DNA from: Chrysopilus asiliformis
Taxonomy: Eukaryota; Arthropoda; Insecta; Diptera; Rhagionidae
Direction of reading: 5' to 3'
Assembly (NCBI GenBank): GCA_964034945.1
Contig: OZ035961.1
Location: 59,632,084-59,696,083, forward strand
DNA length: 64,000 bases
Below, piece by piece: positions 46,471 through 60,349 of the stretch (position 1 is the first letter of the stretch; each line of letters starts with the position of its first letter). The translations under genes and the position numbers were made by a program. Under the pieces are notes generated by a model. That model was not told where the DNA came from and searched no databases. It saw nothing but the letters and a program-made list of their open reading frames with translations.

Positions 46471-48766
46471 AAATCGATTTCCCATCAAAATTGGAAAAAG
46501 GGGCGTGGCCGAGTGAAGCCCCGCGCCCTCTCAGAAATCGATTTCCCATCAAAATTGGAGAAAGGGGCGTGGCCGATTTAAGCCCCGCCCCCTCTCAGAA
46601 ATCGATTTCCCATCAAAATTGGAAAAAGGGGCGTGGCCGAGTGAAGCCCCGCTCCCTCTCAGAAATCGATTTCCCATCAAAATTGGAAAAAGGGGCGTGG
46701 CCGAGTTAAGCCCCGCCCCCTCTCAGAAATCGATTTTCCATCAAAATTGGAAAAAGGGGCGTGGCCGAGTTAAGCCCCGCCCCCTCTCAGAAATCGATTT
46801 CCCATCAAAATTGAAAAAAGCCCCGCCCCCTTTCAGAAATCTATTTCCCATCAAAATTGGAAAAAGGGGCGTGGCCGAGTTAAGCCCCGCCCCCTCTCAG
46901 AAATCGATTTCCCATCAAAATTGGAGAAAGGGGCGTGGCCGATTTAAGCCCCGTCCCCTCTCAGAAATCGATTTCCCATCAAAATTGGAAAAAGGGGCGT
47001 GGCCGAGTTAAGCCCCGCCCCCTCTCAGAAATCGATTTCCCATCAAAATTGGAAAAAGGGGCGTGGCCGAGTTAAGCCCCGCCCCTCTCAGAAATCGATT
47101 TCCCATCAAAATTGGAAAAAGGGGCGTGGCCGAGTTAAGCCCCGTCCCTTCTCAGAAATCGATTTGCCATCAAAATTGGAAAAAGGGGCGTGGCCGAGTT
47201 AAGTCCCGCCCCCTCTCAGAAATCGATTTCCCATCAAAATTGGAAAAAGGGGCGTGGCCGAGTTAAGCCCCGCCCCCTCTCAGAAATCGATTTCCCATCA
47301 AAATTGGAAAAAGGGGCGTGGCCGAGTCAAGCCCCGCCCCCTCTCAGAAATCGATTTCCCATCAAAATTGGAAAAAGGGGCGTGGCCGAGTCAAGCCCCG
47401 CCCCCTCTCAGAAATCGCTTTCCCATCCAAATTGGAAAAAGGGGCGTGGCCGAGTGAAGCCCCGCCCCCTCTCAGAAAACGATTTCCCATCAAAATTGGA
47501 AAAAGGGGCGTGGCCGAGTGAAGCCCCGCCCCCTCTCAGAAATCGATTTCCCATCAAAATTGGAAAAAGGGGCGTGGCCGAGTTAAGCCCCGCCCCCTCT
47601 CAGAAATCGATTTCCCATCAAAATTGGAAAAAAGGGGGTGGCCGAGTTAAGCCCCGCCCCCTCTCAGAAATCGATTTCCCTTCAAAATTGGAAAAAGGGG
47701 CGTGGCCGAGTTAAGCCCCGCCCCCTCTCAGAAATCGATTTCCCATCAAAATTGGAAAAAGGGGCGTGGCCGAGTTAAGCCCCGCCCCCTCTCAGAAATC
47801 GATTTCCCATCAAAATTGGAAAAAGGGGCGTGGCCGAGTCAAGCCCCGCCCCCTCTCAGAAATCGATTTCCCATCAAAATTGGAAAAAGGGGCGTGGCCG
47901 AGTGAAGCCCCGCCCCCTCTCAGAAATCGATTTCCCATCAAAATTGGAAAAAGGGGCGTGGCCGAGTTAAGCCCCGCCCCCTCTCAGAAATCGATTTCCC
48001 ATCAAAATTGGAAAAGGGGGCGTGGCCGATTTAAGCCCCGCCCCCTCTCAGAAATCGATTTCCCATCAAAATTGGAAAAAGGGGCGTGGCCGAGTTAAGC
48101 CCCGCCCCCTCTCAGAAATCGATTTCCCATCAAAATTGGAAAAAAGGGCGTGGCCGAGTTAAGCCCCGCCCCCTCTCAGAAATCGATTTCCCATCAAAAT
48201 TGGAAAAAGGGGCGTGGCCGAGTTAAGCCCCGCCCCCTCTCAGAAATCGATTTTCCATCAAAATTGGAAAAAGGGGCGTGGCCGAGTTAAGCCCCGCCCC
48301 CTCTCAGAAATCGATTTCCCATCAAAATTGGAAAAAGCCCCGCCCCCTTTCAGAAATCGATTTCCCATCAAAATTGGAAAAAGGGGCGTGGCCGAGTTAA
48401 GCCCCGCCCCCTCTCAGAAATCGATTTCCCATCAAAATTGGAGAAAGGGGCGTGGCCGATTTAAGCCCCGCCCCCTCTCAGAAATCGATTTCCCATCAAA
48501 ATTGGAAAAAGGGGCGTGGCCGAGTCAAGCCCCGCCCCCTCTCAGAAATAGCTTTCCCATCCAAATTGGAAAAAGGGGCGTGGCCGAGTGAAGCCCCGGC
48601 CCCTCTCAGAAAACGATTTCCCATCAAAATTGGAAAAAGGGGCGTGGCCGAGTGAAGCCCCGCCCCCTCTCAGAAATCGATTTCCCATCAAAATTGGAAA
48701 AAGGGGCGTGGCCGAGTTAAGCCCCGCCCCCTCTCAGAAATCGATTTCCCATCAAAATTGGAAAAA

Positions 48767-48862
48767 GGGGCGTGGCTTAGCTAAGCCCCGCCCCCTTCGC
48801 AGAAATCGATTTCCCATCAAAATTGAAAGAGGGGCGTGGCCTAGCTAAGCCCCGCCCCCTCT
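48767..48862. repeat. Divergent palindromic TTAGCTAA monomer dimer, copy 4
   Basis: Fourth copy of the two-monomer palindromic unit, matching copy 3 in all diagnostic positions I compared. Confidence 0.9.
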
Positions 48863-51800
48863 CAGAAATCGATTTCCCATCAAAATTGGAAAAAGGGGCG
48901 TGGCCGAGTTAAGTCCCGCCCCCTCTCAGAAATCGATTTCCCATCAAAATTGGAAAAAGGGGCGTGGCCGAGTGAAGCCCCGCCCCCTCTCAGAAATCGA
49001 TTTCCCATCAAAATTGGAAAAAGGGGCGTGGCCAAGTTAAGCCCCGCCCCGTCTCAGAAATCGATTTCCCAACAAAATTGGAAAAAGGGGCGTGGCCGAG
49101 TTAAGCCCCGCCCCCTCTCAGAAATCGATTTCCCATCAAAATTGAAAAAAGGGGCGTGGCCGAGTTAAGCCCCGCCCCCTCTCAGAAATCGATTTCCCAT
49201 CAAAATTGGAAAAAGGGGCGTGGCCGAGTTAAGCCCCGCCCCCTCTCAGAAATCGATTTCCCATCAAAATTGGAGAAAGGGGCGTGGCCGATTTAAGCCC
49301 CGCCCCCTCTCAGAAATCGATTTCCCATCAAAATTGAAAAAAGGGGCGTGGCCGAGTGAAGCCCCGCTCCCTCTCAGAAATCGATTTCCCATCAAAATTG
49401 GAAAAAGGGGCGTGGCCGAGTTAAGCCCCGCCCCCTCTCAGAAATCGATTTCCCATCAAAATTGGAAAAAAGGGCGTGGCCGAGTTAAGCCCCGCCCCCT
49501 CTCAGAAATCGATTTCCCATCAAAATTGGAAAAAGGGGCGTGGCCGAGTTAAGCCCCGCCCCCTCTCAGAAATCGATTTCCCATCAAAATTGGAAAAAGC
49601 CCCGCCCCCTTTCAGAAATCGATTTCCCATCCAAATTGGAAAAAGGGGCGTGGCCGAGTGAAGCCCCGCCCCCTCTCAGAAAACGATTTCCCATCAAAAT
49701 TGGAAAAAGGGGCGTGGCCGAGTGAAGCCCCGCCCCCTCTCAGAAATCGATTTCCCATCAAAATTGGAAAAAGGGGCGTGGCCGAGTTAAGCCCCGCCCC
49801 CTCTCAGAAATCGATTTCCCATCAAAATTGGAAAAAAGGGGGTGGCCGAGTTAAGCCCCGCCCCCTCTCAGAAATCGATTTCCCTTCAAAATTGGAAAAA
49901 GGGGCGTGGCCGAGTTAAGCCCCGCCCCCTCCCAGAAATCGATTTCCCATCAAAATTGCAAAAAGGGGCGTGGCCGAGTTAAGCCCCGCCCCCTCTCAGA
50001 AAACGATTTCCCATCAAAATTGGTAAAAGGGGCGTGGCCGAGTTAAGCCCCGCCCCTTCTCAGAAATCGATTTCCCATTAAAATTGGAAAAAGGGGCGTG
50101 GCCGAGTTAAGCCCCGCCCCCTCTCAGAAATCGATTTCCCCTCAAAATTGGAAAAAGGGGCGTGGCCGAGTTAAGCCCCGCCCCCTCTCAGAAATCGATT
50201 TCCCATCAAAATTGGAAAAAGGGGCGTGGCCGAGTTAAGCCCCGCTCCCTCAGAAATCGATTTCCTATCAAAATTGGAAAAAGGGGCGTGGCCGAGTTAA
50301 GCCCGGTACTCTCTCAGAAATCGATTTTCCATAAAAATTGGAAATAGGGGCGTGGCCGAGTTAAGCCCCGCCCCCTCTCAGAAATCGATTTCCCATCAAA
50401 ATTGGAAAAAGGGGCGTGGCCGAGTTAAGCCCCGCCCCCTGTCAGAAATCGATTTCCCATCAAAATTGGAAAAAGGGGCGTGGCCGAGTTAAGCCCCGCC
50501 CCCTCTCAGAAATCGATTTCCTATCAAAATTGGAAATAGGGGCGTGGCCGAGTTAAGCCCCGCCCCCTCTCAGAAATCGATTTCCCATCAAAATTGGAAA
50601 AAGGGGCTTGGCCGAGTTAAGCCCCGCACTCTCTCAGAAATCGATTTCCCATCAAAATTGGAAAAAGGGGCGTGGCCGAGTGAAGCCCCGCCCCCTCTCA
50701 GAAATCGATTTCCCATCAAAATTGGAAAAAGGGGCGTGGCCGAGTTAAGCCCCGCCCCGTCTCAGAAATCGATTTCCCAACAAAATTGGAAAAAGGGGCG
50801 TGGCCGAGTTAAGCCCCGCCCCCTCTCAGAAATCGATTTCCCATCAAAATTGAAAAAAGGGGCGTGGCCGAGTTAAGCCCCGCCCCCTCTCAGAAATCGA
50901 TTTCCCATCAAAATTGGAAAAAGGGGCGTGGCCGAGTTAAGCCCCGCCCCGTCTCAGAAATCGATTTCCCAACAAAATTGGAAAAAGGGGCGTGGCCGAG
51001 TTAAGCCCCGCCCCCTCTCAGAAATCGATTTCCCATCAAAATTGGAAAAAGGGGCGTGGCCGAGTTAAGCCCCGCCCCCTCTCAGAAATCGATTTCCCAT
51101 CAAAATTGGAAAAAAGGGCGTGGCCGAGTTAAGCCCCGCCCCCTCTCAGAAATCGATTTCCCATCAAAATTGGAAAAAGGGGCGTGGCCGAGTTAAGCCC
51201 CGCCCCCTCTCAGAAATCGATTTCCCATCAAAATTGGAAAAAGCCCCGCCCCCTTTCAGAAATCGATTTCCCATCAAAATTGGAAAAAGGGGCGTGGCCG
51301 AGTTAAGCCCCGCCCCCTCTCAGAAATCGATTTCCCATCAAAATTGGAAAAAGGGGCGTGGCCGAGTTAAGCCCCGCCCCTCTCAGAAATCGATTTCCCA
51401 TCAAAATTGGAAAAAGGTGGCGTGGCCGAGTTAAGCCCCGCCCCCTTTCAGAAATCGATTTCCCATCAAAATTGGAAAAAGGGGCGTGGCCGAGGTAAGC
51501 CCCGCCCCCTCTCAGAAATCGATTTCCCATCAAAATTGGAAAAAGGGGCGTGGCCGAGTTAAGCCCCGCCCCCTCTCAGAAATCGATTTCCCATCAAAAT
51601 TGGAAAAAGGGGCGTGGCCGAGTTAAGCCCCGCCCCCTCTCAGAAATCGATTTCCCATCAAAATTGGAAAAAGGGGCGTGGCCGAGTTAAGCCCCGCCCC
51701 CTCTCAGAAATCGATTTCCCATCAAAATTGGAAAAAGGGGCGTGGCCGAGTTAAGCCCCGCCCCCTCTCAGAAATCGATTTCCCATCAAAATTGGAAAAA

Positions 51801-54800
51801 GGGGCGTGGCCGAGTTAAGCCCCGCCCCCTCTCAGAAATCGATTTCCCATCAAAATTGGAAAAAGGGGCGTGGCCGAGTTAAGCCCCGCCCCCTCTCAGA
51901 AATCGATTTCCCATCAAAATTGGAAAAAGGGGAGTGGCCGAGTTAAGCCCCGCCCCTTCTCAGAAATCGATTTCCCATCAAAATTGGAAAAAGGGGCGTG
52001 GCCGAGTTAAGCCCCGCCCCCTCTCAGAAATCGATTTCCCATCAAAATTGGAAAAAGGGGCGTGGCCGAGTTAAGCCCCGCCCCCTCTCAGAAATCGATT
52101 TCCCATCAAAATTGGAAAAAGGGGCGTGGCCGAGTTAAGCCCCGCCCCCTCTCAGAAATCGATTTCCCATCAAAATTGGAAAAAGGGGCGTGGCCGAGTT
52201 AAGCCCCGCCCCCTCTCAGAAATCGATTTCCCATCAAAATTGGAAAAAGGGGCGTGGCAGAGTTAAGCCCCGCCCCTCTCAGAAATCGATTTCCCATCAA
52301 AATTGGAAAAAGGGGCGTGGCCGAGTTAAGCCCCGCCCCCTCTCAGAAATCGATTTCCCATCAAAATTGGAAAAAGGGGCGTGGCCGAGTTAAGCCCCGC
52401 CCCTCTCAGAAATCGATTTCCCATCAAAATTGGAAAAAGGGGCGTGGCCGAGTTAAGCCCCGCCCCCTTTCAGAAATCGATTTCCCATCAAAATTGGAAA
52501 AAGGGGCGTGGCCGAGGTAAGCCCCGCCCCCTCTCAGAAATCGATTTCCCATCAAAATTGGAAAAAGGGGCGTGGCCGAGTTAAGCCCCGCCCCCTCTCA
52601 GAAATCGATTTCCCATCAAAATTGGAAAAAGGGGCGTGGCCGAGTTAAGCCCCGCCCCCTCTCAGAAATCGATTTCCCATCAAAATTGGAAAAAGGGGCG
52701 TGGCCGAGTTAAGCCCCGCCCCCTCTCAGAAATCGATTTCCCATCAAAATTGGAAAAAGGGGCGTGGCCGAGTTAAGCCCCGCCCCCTCTCAGAAATCGA
52801 TTTCCCATCAAAATTGGAAAAAGGGGCGTGGCAGAGTTAAGCCCCGCCCCCTCTCAGAAATCGATTTCCCTTCAAAATTGGAAAAAGGGGCGTGGCCGAG
52901 TTAAGCCCCGCCCTCTCTCAGAAATCGATTTCCCATCAAAATTGGAAAAAGGGGCGTGGCCGAGTTAAGCCCCGCCCCCTCTCAGAAATCGATTTCCCAT
53001 CAAAATTGGAAAAAGGGGCGTGGCCGAGTTAAGCCCCGCCCCCTCTCAGAAATCGATTTCCCATCAAAATTGGAAAAAGGGGCGTGGCCGAGTTAAGCCC
53101 CGCCCCCTCTCAGAAATCGATTTCCCATCAAAATTGGAAAAAGGGGCGTGGCCGAGTTAAGCCCCGCCCCCTCAGAAATCGATTTCCCATCAAAATTGGA
53201 AAAAGGGGCGTGGCCGAGTTAAGCCCCGCCCCCTCTCAGAAATCGATTTCCCATCAAAATTGGAAAAAGGGGCGTGGCCGAGTTAAGCCCCGCCCCCTCT
53301 CAGAAATCGATTTCCCATCAAAATTGGAAAAAGGGGCGTGGCCGAGTTAAGCCCCGCCCCCTCTCAGAAATCGATTTCCCATCAAAATTGGAAAAAGGGG
53401 AGTGGCCGAGTTAAGCCCCGCCCCCTCTCAGAAATCGATTTTCCATCAAAATTGGAAAAAGGGGCGTGGCCGAGTTAAGCCCCGCCCCTCTCAGAAATCG
53501 ATTTCCCATCAAAATTGGAAAAAGGGGCGTGGCCGAGTGAAGCCCCGCCCCTTCTCAGAAATCGATTTCCCATCAAAATTGGAAAAAGGGGCGTGGCCGA
53601 GTTAAGCCCCGCCCCTCTCAGAAATCGATTTCCCATCAAAATTGGAAAAAGGGGCGTGACCGAGTTAAGCCCCGCCCCCTCTCAGAAATCGATTTCCCAT
53701 CAAAATTGGAAAAAGGGGCGTGGCAGAGTTAAGCCCCGCCCCTCTCAGAAATCGATTTCCCATCAAAATTGGAAAAAGGGGCGTGGCCGAGTTAAGCCCC
53801 GCCCCCTCTCAGAAATCGATTTCCCATCGAAATTGGAAAAAGGGGCGTGGCCGAGTTAAGCCCCGCCCCTCTCAGAAATCGATTTCCCATCAAAATTGGA
53901 AAAAGGGGCGTGGCCGAGTCAAGCCCCGCCCCCTTTCAGAAATCGATTTCCCATCAAAATTGGAAAAAGGGGCGTGGCCGAGGTAAGCCCCGCCCCCTCT
54001 CAGAAATCGATTTCCCATCAAAATTGGAAAAAGGGGCGTGGCCGAGTTAAGCCCCGCCCCTCTCAGAAATCGATTTCCCATCAAAATTGGAAAAAGGGGC
54101 GTGGCCGAGTTAAGCCCCGCCTCCTCTCAGAAATCGATTTCCCATCAAAATTGGAGGAAGGGGCGTGGCCGAGTTAAGCCCCGCCCCCTCAGAAATCGAT
54201 TTCCCATTAAAATTGGAAAAAGGGGCGTGGCCGAGTTAAGCCCCGCCCCCTCTCAGAAATCGATTTCCCATCAAAATTGGAAAAAGGGGCGTGGCCGAGT
54301 CAAGCCCAGCCCCCTCTCAGAAATCGATTTCCCATCAAAATTGGAAAAAGGGGCGTGGCCGAGTTAAGCCCCGCCCCCTCTCAGAAATCGATTTCCCATC
54401 AAAATTGGAAAAAGGGGCGTGGCCGAGTTAAGCCCCGCCCCCTCTCAGAAATCGATTTCCCATCAAAATTGGAAAAAGGGGCGTGGCCGAGTTAAGGACC
54501 GCACTCTCTCAGAAATCGATTTCCCATCAAAATTGGAAAAAGGGGCGTGGCCGAGTTAAGCCCCGAACTCTCTCAGAAATCGATTTCCCATCAAAATTGG
54601 AAAAAGGGGCGTGGCCGAGTTAAGCCCCACCCCCTCTCAGAAATCGATTTCCCATCAAAATTGGAAAAAGGGGCGTGGCCGAGTTAAGCCCCGCACTCTC
54701 TCAGAAATCGATTTCCCATCAAAATTGGAAAAAGGGGCATGGCCGAGTTAAGCCCCGCCCGTCTCAGAAATCGATTTCCCATCAAAATTGGAAAAAAGGG

Positions 54801-57800
54801 CGTGGCCGAGTTAAGCCCCGCCCCCTCCCAGAAATCGATTTCCCATCAAAATTGGAAAAAGGGGCGTGGCCGAGTTAAGCCCTGCCCCCTCTCAGAAATC
54901 AATTTCCCATCAAAATTGGAAAAAGGGGCGTGGCCGAGTTAAGCCCCGCCGCCTCTCAGAAATCGATTTCCCATCAAAATTGGAAAAAGGGGCGTGGCCG
55001 AGTTAAGCCCCGCCCCCTCTCAGAAATCGATTTCCCATCAAAATTGGAAAAACGGGCGTGGCCGAGTTAAGCCCCGCCCTCTCTCAGAAATCGATTTCCC
55101 ATCAAAATTGGAAAAAGGGGCGTGGCCGAGTGAAGCCCCGCCCCCTCTCAGAAATCGATTTCCCATCAAAATTGGAAAAAGGGGCGTGGCCGAGTTAAGC
55201 CCCGCCCCCTCTCAGAAATCGATTTCCCATCAAAATTGGAAAAAGGGGCGTGGCCGAGTTAAGCCCCGCCCCCTCTCAGAAATCGATTTCCCATCAAAAT
55301 TGGAAAAAGGGGCGTGGCCGAGTTAAGCCCCGCCCCTCTCAGAAATCGATTTCCCATCAAAATTGGAAAAAGGGGCGTGGCCGAGTTAAGCCCCGCCCCC
55401 TCTCAGAAATCGATTTCCCATCAAAATTGGAAAAAGGGGCGTGGCCGAGTTAAGCCCCGCCCCTCTCAGAAATCGATTTCCCATCAAAATTGGAAAAAGG
55501 GGCGTGGCCGAGTTAAGCCCCGCCGCCTCTCAGAAATCGATTTCCCATCAAAATTGGAAAAAGGGGCGTGGCCGAGTTAAGCCCCGCCCCCTCTCAGAAA
55601 TCGATTTCCCATCAAAATTGGAAAAAGGGGCGTGGCCGAGTTAAGCCCCGCCCCCTCTCAGAAATCGATTTCCCATCAAAATTGGAAAAAGGGGCGTGGC
55701 CGAGTTAAGCCCCGCCCCTCTCAGAAATCGATTTCCCATCAAAATTGGAAAAAGGGGCGTGGCCGAGTTAAGCCCCGCCCCCTCTCAGAAATCGATTGCC
55801 CATCAAAATTGGAAAAAGGGGCGTGGCCAAGTTAAACCCCGCCCCCTCTCAGAAATCGATTTCCCATCAAAATTGGAAAAAGGGGCGTGGCCGAGTTAAG
55901 CCCCGCCCCCTCTCAGAAATCGATTTCCCATCAAAATTGGAAAAAGGGGCGTGGCCGAGTTAAGCCCCGCCCCTCTCAGAAATCGATTTCCCATCAAAAT
56001 TGGAAAAAGGGGCGTGGCCGAGTTAAGCCCCGCCCCCTCTCAGAAATCGATTTCCCATCAAAATTGGAAAAAGGGGCGTGGCAGAGTAAAGCCCCGCCCC
56101 TCTCAGAAATCGATTTCCCATCAAAATTGGAAAAAGGGGCGTGGCCGAGTTAAGCCCCGCCCCCTCTCAGAAATCGATTTCCCATCAAAATTGGAAAAAG
56201 GGGCGTGGCCGAGTTAAGCCCCGCCCCTCTCAGAAATCGATTTCCCATCAAAATTGGAAAAAGGGGCGTGGCCGAGTTAAGCCCCGCCCCCTTTCAGAAA
56301 TCGATTTCCCATCAAAATTGGAAAAAGGGGCGTGGCCGAGGTAAGCCCCGCCCCCTCTCAGAAATCGATTTCCCATCAAAATTGGAAAAAGGGGCGTGGC
56401 GGAGTTAAGCCCCGCCCCCTCTCAGAAATCGATTTCCCATCAAAATTGGAAAAAGGGGCGTGGCCGAGTTAAGCCCCGCCCCCTCTCAGAAATCGATTTC
56501 CCATCAAAATTGGAAAAAGGGGCGTGGCCGAGTTAAGCCCCGCCCCCTCTCAGAAATCGATTTCCCATCAAAATTGGAAAAAGGGGCGTGGCCGAGTTAA
56601 GCCCCGCCCCCTCTCAGAAATCGATTTCCCATCAAAATTGGAAAAAGGGGCGTGGCCGAGTTAAGCCCCGCCCCCTCTCAGAAATCGATTTCCCATCAAA
56701 ATTGGAAAAAGGGGCGTGGCCGAGTTAAGCCCCGCCCCCTCTCAGAAATCGATTTCCCATCAAAATTGGAAAAAGGGGAGTGGCCGAGTTAAGCCCCGCC
56801 CCTTCTCAGAAATCGATTTCCCATCAAAATTGGAAAAAGGGGCGTGGCCGAGTTAAGCCCCGCCCCCTCTCAGAAATCGATTTCCCATCAAAATTGGAAA
56901 AAGGGGCGTGGCCGAGTGAAGCCCCGCCCCCTCTCAGAAATCGATTTCCCATCAAAATTGGAAAAAGGGGCGTGGCCGAGTTAAGCCCCGCCCCCTCTCA
57001 GAAATCGATTTCCCATCAAAATTGGAAAAAGGGGCGTGGCCGAGTGAAGCCCCGCCCCCTCTCAGAAATCGATTTCCCATCAAAATTGGAAAAAGGGGCG
57101 TGGCCGAGTTAAGCCCCGCCCCCTCTCAGAAATCGATTTCCCATCAAAATTGGAAAAAGGAGCGTGGCCGAGTTAAGCCCCGCCCCCTCTCAGAAATCGA
57201 TTTCCCATCAAAATTGGAAAAAGGGGCGTGGCCGAGTTAAGCCCCGCCCCCTCTCAGAAATCGATTTCCCATCAAAATTGGAGAAAGGGGCGTGGCCGAG
57301 TTAAGCCCCGCCCCCTCTCAGAAATCGATTTCCCATCAAAATTGGAAAAAGGGGCGTGGCCGAGTGAAGCCCCGCCCCCTCTCAGAAATCGATTTCCCAT
57401 CAAAATTGGAAAAAGGGGCGTGGCCGAGTTAAGCCCCGCCCCCTCTCAGAAATCGATTTCCCATCAAAATTGGAAAAAGGGGCGTGGCCGAGTTAAGCCC
57501 CGCCCCCTCAGAAATCGATTTCCCATCAAAATTGGAAAAAGGGGCGTGGCCGAGTGAAGCCCCGCCCCCTCTCAGAAATCGATTTCCCATCAAAATTGGA
57601 AAAAGGGGCGTGGCCGAGTTAAGCCCCGCCCCCTCTCAGAAATCGATTTCCCATCAAAATTGGAAAAAGGGGCGTGGCCGAGTTAAGCCCCGCCCCCTCT
57701 CAGAAATCGATTTCCCATCAAAATTGGAAAAAGGGGCGTGGCCGAGTTAAGCCCCGCCCCCTCTCAGAAATCGATTTCCCATCAAAATTGGAAAAAGGGG

Positions 57801-60349
57801 CGTGGCCGAGTGAAGCCCCGCCCCCTCTCAGAAATCGATTTCCCATCAAAATTGGAAAAAGGGGTGTGGCCGAGTTAAGCCCCGCCCCCTCTCAGAAATC
57901 GATTTCCCATCAAAATTGGAAAAAGGGGCGTGGCCGAGTTAAGCCCCGCCCCCTCTCAGAAATCGATTTCCCATCAAAATTGGAAAAAGGGGAGTGGCCG
58001 AGTTAAGCCCCGCCCCCTCAGAAATCGATTTCCCATCAAAATTGGAAAAAGGGGCGTGGCCGAGTGAAGCCCCGCCCCCTCTCAGAAATCGATTTCCCAT
58101 CAAAATTGGAAAAAGGGGCGTGGCCGAGTTAAGCCCCGCCCCCTCTCAGAAATCGATTTCCCATCAAAATTGGAAAAAGGGGAGTGGCCGAGTTAAGCCC
58201 CGGCCCTTCTCAGAAATCGATTTCCCATCAAAATTGGAAAACGGGGCGTGGCCGAGTTAAGCCCCGCCCCCTCTCAGAAATCGATTTCCCATCAAAATTG
58301 GAAAAAGGGGCGTGGCCGAGTGAAGCCCCGCCCCCTCTCAGAAATCGATTTCCCATCAAAATTGGAAAAAGGGGCGTGGCCGAGTTAAGCCCCGCCCCCT
58401 CTCAGAAATCGATTTCCCATCAAAATTGGAAAAAGGGGCGTGGCCGAGTTAAGCCCCGCCCCCTCTCAGAAATCGATTTCCCATCAAAATTGGAAAAAGG
58501 GGCGTGGCCGAGTTAAGCCCCGCCCCTTCTCAGAAATCGATTTCCCATCAAAATTGGAAAAAGGGGCGTGGCCGAGTTAAGCCCCGCCCCCTCTCAGAAA
58601 TCGATTTCCCATCAAAATTGGAAAAAGGGGCGTGGCCGAGTGAATCCCCGCCCCTCTCAGAAATCGATTTCCCATAAAAATTGGAAAAAGGGGCGTGGCC
58701 GAGTTAAGCCCCGCCCCCTCTCAGAAATCGATTTCCCATCAAAATTGGAAAAAGGGGCGTGACCGAGTTAAGCCCCGCCCCCTCAGAAATCGATTTCCCA
58801 TCAAAATTGGAAAAAGGGGCGTGGCCGAGTTAAGCCCCGCCCCCTCTCAGAAATCGATTTCCCATCAAAATTGGAAAAAGGGGCGTGGCCGAGTCAAGCC
58901 CCGCCCCCTTTCAGAAATCGATTTCCCATCAAAATTGGAAAAAGGGGCGTGGCCGAGTTAAGCCCCGCCCCCTCTCAGAAATCGATTTCCCATCAAAATT
59001 GGAAAAAGGGGCGTGGCCGAGTTAAGCCCCGCCCCCTCAGAAATCGATTTCCCATCAAAATTGGAAAAAGGGGCGTGGCCGAGTGAAGCCCCGCCCCTTC
59101 TCAGAAATCGATTTCCCATCAAAATTGGAAAAAGGGGCGTGGCCGAGTTAAGCCCCGCCCCCTCTCAGAAATCGATTTCCCATCAAAATTGGAAAAAGGG
59201 GCGTGGCCGAGTTAAGCCCCGCCCCCTCAGAAATCGATTTCCCATCAAAATTGGAAAAAGGGGCGTGGCCGAGTTAAGCCCCGCCCCCTCAGAAATCGAT
59301 TTCCCATCAAAATTGGAAAAAGGGGCGTGGCCGAGTGAAGCCCCGCCCCCTCTCAGAAATCGATTTCCCATCAAAATTGGAAAAAGGGGCGTGGCCGAGT
59401 TAAGCCCCGCCCCCTCTCAGAAATCGATTTCCCATCAAAATTGGAAAAAGGGGAGTGGCCGAGTTAAGCCCCGCCCCTTCTCAGAAATCGATTTCCCATC
59501 AAAATTGGAAAAAGGGGCGTGGCCGAGTTAAGCCCCGCCCCCTCTCAGAAATCGATTTCCCATCAAAATTGGAAAAATGGGCGTGGCCGAGTGAAGCCCC
59601 GCCCCCTCTCAGAAATCGATTTCCCATCAAAATTGGAAAAAGGGGCGTGGCCGAGTTAAGCCCCGCCCCCTCTCAGAAATCGATTTCCCATCAAAATTGG
59701 AAAAAGGGGCGTGGCCGAGTTAAGCCCCGCCCCCTCTCAGAAATCGATTTCCCATCTAAATTGGAAAAAGGGGCGTGGCCGAGTAAAGCCCCGCCCCCTC
59801 TCAGAAATCGATTTCCCATCAAAATTGGAAAAAGGGGCGTGGCCGAGTTAAGCCCCGCCCCCTCTCAGAAATCGATTTCCCATCAAAATTGGAAAAAGGG
59901 GCGTGGCCGAGTGAAGCCCCGCCCCCTCTCAGAAATCGATTTCCCATCAAAATTGGAAAAAGGGGCGTGGCCAAGTTAAGCCCCGCCCCCTCTCAGAAAT
60001 CGATTTCCCATCAAAATTGGAAAAAGGGGCGTGGCCGAGTGAAGCCCCGCCCCCTCTCAGAAATCGATTTCCCATCAAAATTGGAAAAAGGGGCGTGGCC
60101 GAGTTAAGCCCCGCCCCCTCTCAGAAATCGATTTCCCATCAAAATTGGAAAAAGGGGCGTGGCCGAGTGAAGCCCCGCCCCCTCTCAGAAATCGATTTCC
60201 CATCAAAATTGGAAAAAGGGGCGTGGCAGAGTTAAGCCCCACCCATCTCAGAAATCGATTTCCCATCAAAATTGGAAAAAGGGGCGTGGCCGAGTTAAGC
60301 CCCGCCCCCTCTCAGAAATCGATTTCCCATCAAAATTGGAAAAAGGGGC

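Noticed and set aside
51485..51500. CCGAGGTAAGCC monomers (about 51,491, 52,514, 53,981, 56,338) as 5' splice sites
   Set aside because: The match to AG|GTAAG is good, but it is a one-base change shared by duplicated monomers, with no exon, acceptor or branch context.
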